This document shows positions 28,607-36,810 of a DNA stretch of 64,000 nucleotides, in pieces. The notes under the pieces were generated by a model that was not told where the DNA came from, made no database searches, and worked only from the letters and a program-made list of their open reading frames with translations. The position numbers and the translations under genes are program-made. Source of the DNA: Rhodopseudomonas sp. P2A-2r (GTDB lineage: Bacteria; Pseudomonadota; Alphaproteobacteria; Rhizobiales; Xanthobacteraceae); the NCBI RefSeq assembly GCF_026015985.1, contig NZ_CP110389.1, positions 6,542,001-6,606,000 of the forward strand. The letters are read 5' to 3'. Within the stretch, counting starts at the first letter, position 1, and each line of letters starts with the position of its first letter.

Positions 28607-29446
28607 TTACTGCGCCGCGATCCCGGCCGAGGCAAAGGTATTGCCCGGGTTGGTTGCGAATTTCTTCTTGGCGGTCTCGATCCAGGCTGCGAAATCCTGG
28701 TCGCTCACAACGCGGATCGCGATCGGCATGAACGCATGATCCTTGCCGCACAGCTCCGAGCACTGGCCATAATACATGCCGACTTTGGTCGCCTTGAACC
28801 AGGTCTCGTTGAGCCGGCCCGGCACCGAGTCGATCTTGATGCCGAACGACGGCACCGCGAAGGAATGGATCACGTCAGCGCCCGTGGTCTGGACCCGGAT
28901 CACCTTGTTGACCGGCACCACCATCTCGTTGTCGACGCCGAGCAGGCGCGGCTGCTTGTCGGAGGCCAGCAGCGAGTCAAATTCGAACTTGCCGTTGTCG
29001 GGATAGGCGTAGCTCCAGTACCACTGCTTGCCGGTCGCCTTGACGGTGAGGTCGGCCTTGGGAATGTCGAGCTCGAGGAACAGCAGGCGGAACGACGGCA
29101 CCGCGACGGCAACAAGGATCAGCACCGGGATCAGGGTCCACGCCACCTCGATCAGGGTGTTGTGAGTGGTCTTGGAGGGGACCGGGTTGGCCTTGGCGTT
29201 GAACTTGACCACGACGATGATCAGCAGCACCAGCACGAACAGAGTGATGGCGGTGATCAGCCAGAGCAGGAAATTGTGAAACCAGGTGATGTTTTCCATC
29301 ACCGGCGTCGCGGCTTCCTGCAGCTTGTATTCCCAGGGCGCGGGCTGACCCATTTCGGCCAACGCAGCCCCGCTCAACGCGAGCCCGGCTCCAACAACCG
29401 CTAACCCCAGCAACCGGCGGCCAATCTGGCCCTTCGACATCTTCAT
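28607..29446 (-). CDS. coxB: Cytochrome c oxidase subunit II
   Basis: 279 residues. Signal peptide (GLAVVGAGLALSGAALA), two membrane helices, then the periplasmic cupredoxin domain with all CuA ligands: the upstream His in DVIHSFAVPS and the cluster GQCSELCGKDHAFMPI. It takes electrons from cytochrome c and passes them to haem a in CoxA. It heads the cox operon. A FixK-like box lies just before the start codon. Confidence 0.97.
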   Translation of the reverse strand: MKMSKGQIGRRLLGLAVVGAGLALSGAALAEMGQPAPWEYKLQEAATPVMENITWFHNFLLWLITAITLFVLVLLIIVVVKFNAKANPVPSKTTHNTLIEVAWTLIPVLILVAVAVPSFRLLFLELDIPKADLTVKATGKQWYWSYAYPDNGKFEFDSLLASDKQPRLLGVDNEMVVPVNKVIRVQTTGADVIHSFAVPSFGIKIDSVPGRLNETWFKATKVGMYYGQCSELCGKDHAFMPIAIRVVSDQDFAAWIETAKKKFATNPGNTFASAGIAAQ

Positions 29447-29865
29447 GTCGCGCGCGCTCCCATATTGATCTAACTCAAGATAGCCCGGCGGTTCGCCGTG
29501 TTACCCAGCAAAAGCTGTTCAGCTCGCATCCCGTCAAACGGACATAGGCCCGGTTGTTAGAAAGCGTCGAAATCCAGCCTCTCAAACCATAATTCGCGGC
29601 GGGTCGCAATGCAGGAATGGACCGGGGTTCAATGCATCCGGAAGGATTGTGCCGGCGCCACAATTCCCGGACCGAATTCAGCGAAACTGCAGCTTGACCA
29701 TACCGGTGGCGCTTGACAGGCTGACGGCCCGATGTACGCACAGGCGGGATGGCTCGCGGCGCGGTGATTCGCCGCCGTAGCGCCAGAGTCCGACGGACGC
29801 CTTCACGGCGCCGTCTTTGCCGTATCAGTCCATTGCCCGGACGACTTGCCGAGGGACAGACCCTG
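29447..29865. promoter_or_regulatory. coxB/ialB divergent promoter region with a FixK-like box
   Basis: 419 bp without a gene. At 29465-29478, TTGATCTAACTCAA fits TTGA-N6-TCAA and ends 19 bp before the coxB ATG, a position suited to repression rather than activation. A TTGACA at 29713 could be a -35 element for the rightward gene, but no good -10 follows. Nothing else is recognised. Confidence 0.4.
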
Positions 29866-30423
29866 ATGGGGCTTTTGAAACATTTGAACACATCGGCCAC
29901 GGGCCTCGCCTTGCCGTTTGCCGGCTGGCGTCGTCTCGCAGCCGGCTGCCTGGCGCTGGCGGCCGTCGCCGCCATGCCGTCGGCCAGCCATGCCCAGGGC
30001 GCGGTGCGCTCGACCCATGGCGACTGGCAGATCCGTTGCGACACCCCGCCCGGCGCCCAGGCCGAGCAATGCGCCCTGATTCAGAGCGTGGTGGCCGAAG
30101 ACCGCTCCAATGCCGGCCTGACCGTGATCGTGCTGAAAACCGCCGACCAGAAGAGCAAGTTGATGCGGGTGGTTGCCCCGCTCGGCGTGCTGCTGCCGTC
30201 CGGTCTCGGACTCAAGCTGGACAACGTCGACGTCGGCCGCGCCGGCTTCGTGCGCTGCCTGCCTAACGGCTGCGTCGCCGAAGTGGTGATGGACGACAAG
30301 CTGCTCGGGCAGCTACGTACCGCCAAGACCGCTACCTTCATCATCTTCGAGACCCCCGAAGAAGGCATCGGCTTCCCGCTCAGCCTCAACGGCATCGGCG
30401 AAGGCTACGACAAGCTGCCATAG
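29866..30423 (+). CDS. Secreted invasion-associated locus B (IalB) family protein
   Basis: 185 residues. An N-terminal signal peptide (LAAGCLALAAVAAMPSASHA, cleavage near residue 44) precedes an IalB-like beta domain with paired Cys: HGDWQIRCDTPPG, EQCALIQSVV and VRCLPNGCVAEVV. IalB proteins are periplasmic; despite the name they are common in free-living alphaproteobacteria and their biochemical role is not settled. ATG 29866 has GAGGGA 9 bases upstream. Confidence 0.85.
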   Translation: MGLLKHLNTSATGLALPFAGWRRLAAGCLALAAVAAMPSASHAQGAVRSTHGDWQIRCDTPPGAQAEQCALIQSVVAEDRSNAGLTVIVLKTADQKSKLMRVVAPLGVLLPSGLGLKLDNVDVGRAGFVRCLPNGCVAEVVMDDKLLGQLRTAKTATFIIFETPEEGIGFPLSLNGIGEGYDKLP

Positions 30424-30472
30424 CAGTTGCGCTGGCCCACTATGGTTTGCCGCAGCAAAATCGACGTGACGG

Positions 30473-30802
30473 CTAATAGATCTCGAGGCGGACCGCTTCG
30501 TCGTCATCAAACGCAGCAATGATCTGCGCGTAACGCCGCAGCAACGACGCTATCTCCATCGTTGGCAGATTGCCGGCCCGGATCCAAATCACTTTGGGCG
30601 GGCCACCGAGCAGGATCGCCATCTCAGCGAAATCGGCGTCCTGAGAGACGATCGTGTAACCATTGCGCTCGGCATACTCCTAGATTGTGCGATCGTCCGC
30701 CGCTTCCATACCGGCATGCCGGACATGGATAGAACCGGGAAGAACATCGGCAATAGCCTCGCAAAGCCTGAAACTCAGGTTTTGGTCGAACAGCAGCTTC
30801 AT
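30473..30802 (-). pseudogene. DUF5615-type toxin, interrupted by a nonsense codon
   Basis: The leftward frame begins MKLLFDQNLSFRLCEAIADV, the start of DUF5615 PIN-like toxins, and continues to a normal end (EAVRLEIY) after 109 codons. Codon 41 (30680-30682) is TAG, in DRTI*EYAERNGYT, where Trp (TGG) would fit. The rest, including SQDADFAEMAILLGGPPKV with the Asp pair of the PIN fold, is undamaged. So one substitution has inactivated an otherwise complete gene. Its ATG overlaps the stop of the DUF433 antitoxin gene (ATGA), the normal operon order. Confidence 0.85.
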
Positions 30803-31023
30803 TTCAGGGCTGTGATCGAACGCCTTTCGCGATCAGCCGCATAAGCCAGAGTCGCGAGGATGTCACTTTCCGTCAATTCCGGGAAATCGGCAATGATCTC
30901 AGAGTGCGACATGCCGGCGGCAAGCCAGCCCAGCACGTCCGCGACGGCGATCCGCATATGACGGATGCAGGGGCGACCGCCGCGCTTGCCCGGTTCAATG
31001 GTGACGATCGAACGGTAATCCAT
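30799..31023 (-). CDS. DUF433 antitoxin
   Basis: 74 residues: MDYRSIVTIEPGKRGGRPCI, then MRIAVADVLGWLAAGMSHSE and IIADFPELTESDILATLAYA, the DUF433 winged-helix antitoxin signature. It normally binds and neutralises the DUF5615 partner and represses the operon. Here the partner is broken while this gene is intact. It could persist as an orphan repressor or simply not yet have decayed. Confidence 0.88.
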   Translation of the reverse strand: MDYRSIVTIEPGKRGGRPCIRHMRIAVADVLGWLAAGMSHSEIIADFPELTESDILATLAYAADRERRSITALK

Positions 31024-31151
31024 ACCGATAATCTAGCACGCATCGGATGCCGCAGCAGCACCAACATGAACGTAAAGAGAGAAAACTCCCTCCCCTTCTT
31101 CCGCCGCAATGCCTATCTTCAGTGCCACAACGCCATTGCCCCGGAGCCTTC

Positions 31152-32579
31152 ATGACCAGCCCCGCCACCACCTCCCTGATCGACCGCGCCAATCTCGACC
31201 GCGACCAGGTGCGCCAGCAGCTGATCCGGGGCCTCGAGGGCGCCGACGACGGCGAGCTGTTCCTGGAATACAGCCAGAGCGAGGCGCTGGGGTTCGACAA
31301 CGGCCGGCTGAAGCAGGCGACCTATGATACCGCCCAGGGGTTTGGCCTGCGCGCGGTGAAAGATGATGCCGTCGGCTATGCGCATTCCTCGGACGTCTCG
31401 ATCCCGGCGCTGATCCGGGCCGCGGATGCCGTGCATGCCGTGCGCGGCGGCTACAGCGGCACCTTTGCGGCGGCGCCGGCGCACACCAATGTGCGGCTCT
31501 ATGGCGACGACAACCCGCTCGATGCGCCCGGCTTCGAGGCCAAGGTCAAACTGCTCGCCGAGATCGATGCCTATGTGCGCGACAAGGATCCGCGGGTTCG
31601 ACAGGTCTCGGTCAGCGTCAGCGCCACCTGGCAGGTGGTGGAAATCCTGCGTCCGGACGGCGAGAGCTATCGCGACATCCGCCCGCTGACCCGCGTCAAC
31701 ATCTCCGTCGTTGCCGGTCAGGGCGACCGCCAGGAAAGCGGCAGCAAGGGCTATGGCGGCCGCGAGGGCTATGCCCGCTTCATCGAGACCAAGGCCTGGC
31801 GCGACGCCGCCGACGGCGCCATCCGCGAGGCCATGGTCAATCTCGAATCGATCCCCGCCCCCGCCGGCGAGATGGACGTGGTGCTCGGGCCGGGCTGGCC
31901 CGGCGTGATGCTGCACGAGGCCGTCGGCCACGGGCTGGAAGGCGATTTCAACCGCAAGCAGACCTCGGCCTTTGCCGGGCTGATGGGCCAGCAGGTGGCG
32001 GCCAAGGGCGTCACCGTGGTCGACGACGGCACCATCTCGTCGCGCCGCGGATCGTTGTCCATCGACGACGAGGGCACCCCGACCAGCCGCACCGTGCTGA
32101 TCGAGGACGGTATCCTGACCGGCTACATGCAGGACCGCCAGAACGCCCGGCTGATGGGCATGAAGCCGACCGGCAACGGCCGGCGCCAGGGCTATGCCCA
32201 TGTGCCGATGCCGCGCATGACCAACACCTACATGATGGGCGGACAGCGCGACCCGGCGGAGATTCTGGCCTCGGTGAAGAACGGCATCTATGCGGTGAAC
32301 TTCGGCGGCGGACAGGTCGACATAACCTCCGGCAAGTACGTATTCCAGTGCACCGAGGCCTACAGGATCGAGAACGGCAAGATCGGTGCGCCGGTGAAGG
32401 GCGCCATGCTGATCGGCAACGGACCGACCGACCTGCATCGCGTCAGCATGATAGGCAACGATCTGGCGCTCGATGACGGCATCGGGACCTGCGGCAAGCA
32501 CGGCCAGGGCGTGCCGGTTGGCGTCGGCCAGCCGACGCTACGCATGGACAAGATTACGGTCGGAGGAACGGGATCGTGA
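31152..32579 (+). CDS. tldD: Metalloprotease TldD
   Basis: 475 residues from ATG 31152 (GGAG upstream); the frame stays open 35 codons further, but those codons are not family-like. TldD/PmbA family with the zinc motif GVMLHEAVGHGLEGDF (HExxxH) and the C-terminal YVFQCTEAYRIENGKI, then MIGNDLALDDGIGTCGK. TldD normally forms a heterodimer with TldE/PmbA and degrades unfolded peptides or matures modified peptides. No tldE is in the window. The stop overlaps the lepB start. Confidence 0.95.
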   Translation: MTSPATTSLIDRANLDRDQVRQQLIRGLEGADDGELFLEYSQSEALGFDNGRLKQATYDTAQGFGLRAVKDDAVGYAHSSDVSIPALIRAADAVHAVRGGYSGTFAAAPAHTNVRLYGDDNPLDAPGFEAKVKLLAEIDAYVRDKDPRVRQVSVSVSATWQVVEILRPDGESYRDIRPLTRVNISVVAGQGDRQESGSKGYGGREGYARFIETKAWRDAADGAIREAMVNLESIPAPAGEMDVVLGPGWPGVMLHEAVGHGLEGDFNRKQTSAFAGLMGQQVAAKGVTVVDDGTISSRRGSLSIDDEGTPTSRTVLIEDGILTGYMQDRQNARLMGMKPTGNGRRQGYAHVPMPRMTNTYMMGGQRDPAEILASVKNGIYAVNFGGGQVDITSGKYVFQCTEAYRIENGKIGAPVKGAMLIGNGPTDLHRVSMIGNDLALDDGIGTCGKHGQGVPVGVGQPTLRMDKITVGGTGS

Positions 32580-33352
32580 GCACGGAAGCAGACACCACAT
32601 CATTTTCGGCCACGGCAAGACGCTGGTCGGGGCAACTCGGCCAGATCGCCGCCATCGTCGCCGTCGTATTCGTTGCCAAGGGTGCGCTGGCGGAGCCGTT
32701 CTACGTGCCGTCGGCCTCCATGGAGCCGACGCTGCTGATCGGCGACGCGCTGCTGGCGAGCAAATTTCCCTATGGCTACAGCACGGCCTCGCTGCCGATC
32801 CACGTCTCGTTCCCGGAAACCGGCCGGGTGTTCGCTTCGACGCCGAACCGCGGCGACGTGGTGGTGTTTCGCTGGCCCGGCGACCGCTCGCAGGTGTGGG
32901 TCAAGCGGGTCATCGGCCTGCCCGGCGACCGCGTCCAGGTGAAGCAGGGCCAGGTCTGGCTCAACGGCGTGGCGACGCAAGTGATGGCCGACGGCATCGG
33001 CAAGGCCGAGGACGACAATGGCGGCGGCGAGCCCGCGCGACGCTATGTCGAGACGCTGCCCGGCGGTGTGTCGCACCCGATCTTCAAGCTTTACGACAAT
33101 GGACGGCTCGACAACACGCCGGAAGTCACGGTGCCTGCCGACCATCTGTTCGTGATGGGTGACAACCGCGACAACTCCGCCGACAGCCGCGTGCCGGTGT
33201 CGCAGGGTGGCGTCGGCCTGCTGCCGATGGACAACCTGGTCGGCCGCGTCGACGCCATCGTCGGCTCCTGGGACCTCGGCGTGCGCAGCCAGCCGGTGAG
33301 CAACTGGCTATCGGGCTTCCGCATGGCGCGGTTTTTCACCGGGGTGCATTGA
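32576..33352 (+). CDS. lepB: Signal peptidase I
   Basis: 258 residues, S26 family. One N-terminal membrane anchor (QIAAIVAVVFVAKGALA), the catalytic Ser in YVPSASMEPTLLIGD, the catalytic Lys in VWVKRVIGLPGDRV, and boxes D/E in FVMGDNRDNSADSR. It removes signal peptides at the outer face of the inner membrane. The start is a GTG overlapping the tldD stop (GTGA), so it is translationally coupled to tldD. Confidence 0.94.
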   Translation: MSTEADTTSFSATARRWSGQLGQIAAIVAVVFVAKGALAEPFYVPSASMEPTLLIGDALLASKFPYGYSTASLPIHVSFPETGRVFASTPNRGDVVVFRWPGDRSQVWVKRVIGLPGDRVQVKQGQVWLNGVATQVMADGIGKAEDDNGGGEPARRYVETLPGGVSHPIFKLYDNGRLDNTPEVTVPADHLFVMGDNRDNSADSRVPVSQGGVGLLPMDNLVGRVDAIVGSWDLGVRSQPVSNWLSGFRMARFFTGVH

Positions 33353-33424
33353 GAGCAACTGGAGCCCGCAACCGAATTCCGAACGAGTTCGGGCTCCACG
33401 CACTGAAGACCGAACCGCGGTGCC

Positions 33425-34003
33425 ATGACCTCCGCTGATTTTCTCGACGCAGCACTGCGCAATCCCATCCACACGGCGCTATTCGACGAACTCGACAGGC
33501 GCGCCCTCCCCGACGCGTGGATCGTCGCGGGATCCTTGACCCAAACGGCCTGGAATGCGCTCACCGGATGCGCGGTCGATTACGGCATCAACGACTATGA
33601 CGTGTTCTACTTCGATCCCGACCCTTCCTGGGAGGCCGAAGACCGCGTCATCGCCTCGCTTCGCGACCTGTCCGACAGACTCGGCGCACGGATCGAACTG
33701 CGCAACCAGGCCCGCGTTCACCTGTGGTATCCGCAAAAGCACGGGACACCCTATCCCGCACTGACGCGCGCCACCGACGGCATTGATCGCTTCCTCACCC
33801 GCTGCACCCAAGTCGGGATTCGACGCAACGCCCAAGGCGACATCGATGTCTATGCTCCCGCAGGTCTCGACGACGTCGCGGCGATGATCGTGCGGCCCAA
33901 CCTGACGCCCAATTTTTCCGCTGAGGCCTACCGGGCCAAGGCTGCGCGCTGGCTGACGCTGTGGCCGGAGTTGGAAGTGCTGCCGCCCGGAAACCTAGTC
34001 TAG
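33425..34003 (+). CDS. Nucleotidyltransferase family protein (DUF925/COG3575)
   Basis: 192 residues. WIVAGSLTQTAWNALTG followed by INDYDVFYFDPDPSWEAED is the Gly-Ser and double-Asp signature of this nucleotidyltransferase-like family. The enzyme's substrate is not known. It is monocistronic. Its stop codon lies 11 bp before the IS element, so the insertion has not damaged the gene. Confidence 0.82.
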   Translation: MTSADFLDAALRNPIHTALFDELDRRALPDAWIVAGSLTQTAWNALTGCAVDYGINDYDVFYFDPDPSWEAEDRVIASLRDLSDRLGARIELRNQARVHLWYPQKHGTPYPALTRATDGIDRFLTRCTQVGIRRNAQGDIDVYAPAGLDDVAAMIVRPNLTPNFSAEAYRAKAARWLTLWPELEVLPPGNLV

Positions 34004-34014
34004 CCACGAACTAG

Positions 34015-34852
34015 GGTCCGGACCCAATAGCCGGATTCCCCTGGCAGCCTGATCGTGATTCACTGCCTCATCGAGGAGGCGGTGAGATGGGTGATTTCTT
34101 TTGGTTTTCCGATGCGCAGTGGGCTCGAATTGAGCCGCTGCTTCCGACCGGCGTGCGCGGCAAGCCCCGGGTAGATGATCGTCGTGTGCTAAGCGGGATC
34201 GTCCATGCCCTGCGCTGTGGCGGCCGTTGGGCCGACTGCGCCGACGTCTATGGGCCAAAGAAGACGCTTTATAACCGGTTCGTCCGCTGGTCCGAACGCG
34301 GCATCTGGCAAGGCATTTTCAGTGAGCTGGCGGGAGCAGGCGATGCGCCGGACCGGCTGTTCATCGACAGCAGCTGCATCAAGGTTCACCGCTGCGCAGG
34401 CGGTGGAAAAGGGGGCCTTGGCTCATGGTATCGGCCGCACGAAAGGCGGACGAAACACCAAGCTCCATGCGGTCTGCGATGAAAAGGGGCGCCCCTGCGT
34501 CCTGCTCCTGACGCCCGGAAACGTTCACGATTGCAGGGTTGCGCAGCTCTGCATCGAGGCGATGCCACCGTCGGCCGAACTCGTCGCGGACAAGGGATAC
34601 GACAGCCAGGCGCTGCGCGAGTGGTTGGTCGAGCGTGGCACCGAGCCCGTCATTCCCCCGCGCAAGAGCCGCAAGATCCAATACGATTACGACCGCGCCA
34701 TCTACAAGCAGCGCAACGTCATCGAGCGTATGTTCTGCCGCTTCAAAGACTGGCGACGCATCGCCACCCGATTCGACCGCAACGTCCGAAACTTCATGAG
34801 TGCCATCAGCCTCGCCGCAACCGTCATCTGGTGGCTGTAGTGAGTCCGGACC
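34015..34852 (+). mobile_element. IS5 family (IS427-type) insertion sequence, 838 bp
   Basis: Both ends are inverted repeats: GGTCCGGACCCA at the left and its near-complement TGAGTCCGGACC at the right. CTAG flanks the element on both sides (34011-34014 and 34853-34856), as expected for a target duplication. The interior encodes a two-frame DDE transposase. The right-hand CTAG supplies the TAG stop of ccdA, so the insertion fell exactly at that gene's end. The clean ends and target repeats suggest a recent insertion. Confidence 0.9.
34087..34840 (+). CDS. IS427-type transposase in two overlapping frames
   Basis: Frame 1 (34087-34482) starts MGDFFWFSDAQWARIEPLLP and holds the first catalytic Asp in LFIDSSCIKVHR. 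The natural continuation (GIGRTKGGRNTKLHAVCD, the second Asp in LVADKGYDS, the Glu in RNVIERMFCRFKDWRR) is in the +1 frame to 34840. The switch maps to a GGAAAAGGGGG run near 34408. Frameshifting between two ORFs is documented in this IS group, so the element may be active. A disabling indel cannot be excluded. Confidence 0.85.
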
Positions 34853-35569
34853 CTAGAACGACGTCGTCAGTTCCGTCAGCCATGGCGGCGAGGTATTGAC
34901 CAGAACGGCCTCGATCGTCTTGTCGGCGCCGCTGACAATCGCCACGCCGATGACGATGAAGGCAACGCCGAGCAGACTCTTGCCGAACTTGCCGGCGGAC
35001 AGCAGTCGCGTCCGCAGACGCATCAGCGTGGCGCGCGACAATTCGCCGAGCAGTACCAGCGGCAATGCCGCGCCGATGCCGAACACGATCATGGTCAGCG
35101 CCACCCGCAGCAGGTCCTTGCCCTGCGCCGCCAGCAGGGAGGCCGCGCCAAGCGTCGGGCCGACGCAGGGCGACCACACCGCGCCGAGCAAAAGGCCGAT
35201 GGCAAACTGTCCACCGAGACCCGACGACGCACCGCCGCCGAACTGCCGATCGGCCCAGCCCGAGATCGGCCCGCCCGCCGCGGCGAGGCGGACCTGCCAG
35301 ACCGGTACCAGCAGCACCGTACCAAGCGCGATCATGATGACCGCCGCGACGGCGCGAAACACCGACGCGTCAATGCCGAGGCTGAAGCCGACCAATGCCA
35401 GCAACAGCCCCAGCAAGGTGAAGGATACCGCCAATCCCGCCGCCAGCGCCACGGCGCCAAGCCGGTGCTCGGTCACCGCGGCACCCAGCACGATGGGGAC
35501 CAGCGGCAACACGCAAGGCGACAGGATCGACAGCAGCCCGGCCGCGAAGGCCAACGCAAGCGAGGTCAT
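34853..35569 (-). CDS. ccdA: CcdA/DsbD-type transmembrane electron carrier
   Basis: 238 residues, about six helices. Each half carries the redox Cys next to Pro: LSPCVLPLVP and WSPCVGPTLG. It carries electrons across the inner membrane to periplasmic thioredoxin-like proteins. The thioredoxin gene immediately upstream on the same strand (6-bp gap) is the obvious partner. Its stop codon TAG lies in the CTAG target site of the adjacent IS, so the protein end is preserved. Confidence 0.9.
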   Translation of the reverse strand: MTSLALAFAAGLLSILSPCVLPLVPIVLGAAVTEHRLGAVALAAGLAVSFTLLGLLLALVGFSLGIDASVFRAVAAVIMIALGTVLLVPVWQVRLAAAGGPISGWADRQFGGGASSGLGGQFAIGLLLGAVWSPCVGPTLGAASLLAAQGKDLLRVALTMIVFGIGAALPLVLLGELSRATLMRLRTRLLSAGKFGKSLLGVAFIVIGVAIVSGADKTIEAVLVNTSPPWLTELTTSF

Positions 35570-35575
35570 GGAAGG

Positions 35576-35983
35576 CTAGAGGCTCTTGTCGAGCAGCGAT
35601 GCGATTGACGCTTCCTTGGTGTCGCCGACCGAGCGGCCTTCTTCCTTGGCGCCCTTGAAGACAATCAGGGTCGACTGCATCTGCGCGCCGAACGCTTTGA
35701 CATCGGCCTTCTGCGCATCGAAATCGACCCGGAACACCTTCAGGTCCTTGAACTTCGCATTCGAGGTCAGGCGCTCCAGGATCGGCTTCTGTGCCTTGCA
35801 AGTCGGGCACCAGTCGGCGTGGATCTCGACCAGGATCGGGCTGCCCGACGCCTGCGCGGCCTTGAAGGCCGCCGGTGAAAACGGAACAACCGTGTCGCTG
35901 GCGACCGCTGACGGCAACCATGCGACGGCAGCCATGGTCGAGGCAACGGCAACAGCGGCGAACAATCTGCGCGAGATCATCAT
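35576..35983 (-). CDS. Periplasmic thioredoxin-family protein
   Basis: 135 residues. A signal peptide (RRLFAAVAVASTMAAVAWLP, ending AVAS) is followed by a thioredoxin fold with the active site ADWCPTCKAQKP. The usual cis-Pro region appears as MQSTLIVFKGAKE, where a Thr replaces the Pro. Paired with CcdA it should act as a periplasmic disulfide reductase; the substrate is unknown. The start is the first of two adjacent ATGs, with GAGGA 4 bases upstream. Confidence 0.87.
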   Translation of the reverse strand: MMISRRLFAAVAVASTMAAVAWLPSAVASDTVVPFSPAAFKAAQASGSPILVEIHADWCPTCKAQKPILERLTSNAKFKDLKVFRVDFDAQKADVKAFGAQMQSTLIVFKGAKEEGRSVGDTKEASIASLLDKSL

Positions 35984-36147
35984 AAAATCCTCAATCGGAA
36001 GCGTTGAGCAGCGGCGGACCAAAAGCAAGGTTCCGTGACGAAGATACGGGCCAATACCGGGGGTGTTACGCAGCTTTAGAGAATAAACGATCGCGCCTCT
36101 GCTCCCGTTTCTGGCGTCGATGGACACCATGAGCCGTTCGCGCGTCG

Positions 36148-36705
36148 TTACCGCACCACGCCAGAGGTGAATCCCGGCCTGCGTCGCGGCGGCTTGATGT
36201 CGTCCTTCAGGAAACAATGCGCGCCGCGGCCGGCGTAGCCGGGCCGTGCATAGGTCCAGGCGCGGCATTTGTTGTCGGATTCGCAGGCAGAGCGGCAGGC
36301 TTCGTCGCTGCGGGTCTTGTCGTCCGGCTTGATCTCGAAGTTCTTGTAGTCGCCGCCGAAGCGGTCGATGGAGGTCTCCACCGGACCGGTGCGCCGCTCG
36401 ATGACACCGGCGCCACGGACGCCGGAGACGCAGCAGAAGCTTTCGATGCGCGGCGGCACCTTGTCTTTCAGCCAGCACACCGCATCTTCGGATTTGTCGC
36501 TCGGATAGTTGAAACTCCAGGCACGGCAGCGGCGATCGCGTTCGCACATCAGCGCGCATTCGGCAGGATCGCCGGACCGCGACAGCGAGCGCGAATAGTC
36601 GGCGCCGGGGCGGTCGAAATTGGTCTGCCCGCCTGCCGGTCCAGCCACCAGTGCCAGCAGGGCGAACGCGGCCCAGCACGCTCTGATCAGGCAGTTCCTC
36701 GACAT
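36148..36705 (-). CDS. Exported protein with two PAN/apple domains
   Basis: 185 residues from ATG 36705 (MSRNCLIRACWAAFALLALV). The signal peptide ends near AGG/Q. Two PAN-like modules follow, each with the same pattern: FDRPGADYSR ... CALMCERDRRCRAWSF ... CWLKD, and IDRFGGDYKNF ... CRSACESDNKCRAWTY ... CFLKDDI. PAN domains bind proteins or carbohydrates and are held by disulfides. No catalytic domain is attached, so it may be a surface or periplasmic binding protein. The ATG 32 codons upstream is not supported. Confidence 0.8.
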   Translation of the reverse strand: MSRNCLIRACWAAFALLALVAGPAGGQTNFDRPGADYSRSLSRSGDPAECALMCERDRRCRAWSFNYPSDKSEDAVCWLKDKVPPRIESFCCVSGVRGAGVIERRTGPVETSIDRFGGDYKNFEIKPDDKTRSDEACRSACESDNKCRAWTYARPGYAGRGAHCFLKDDIKPPRRRPGFTSGVVR

Positions 36706-36810
36706 CGACGGTTGCTTTCGGCAGGCGCTGGAGCGGCGCGAGCCGCTATTTGACCGCCAGCTTCCTGTACCAAGGATGAACGGCTGTGCAGAATCATGCA
36801 AGCCGCTGAT

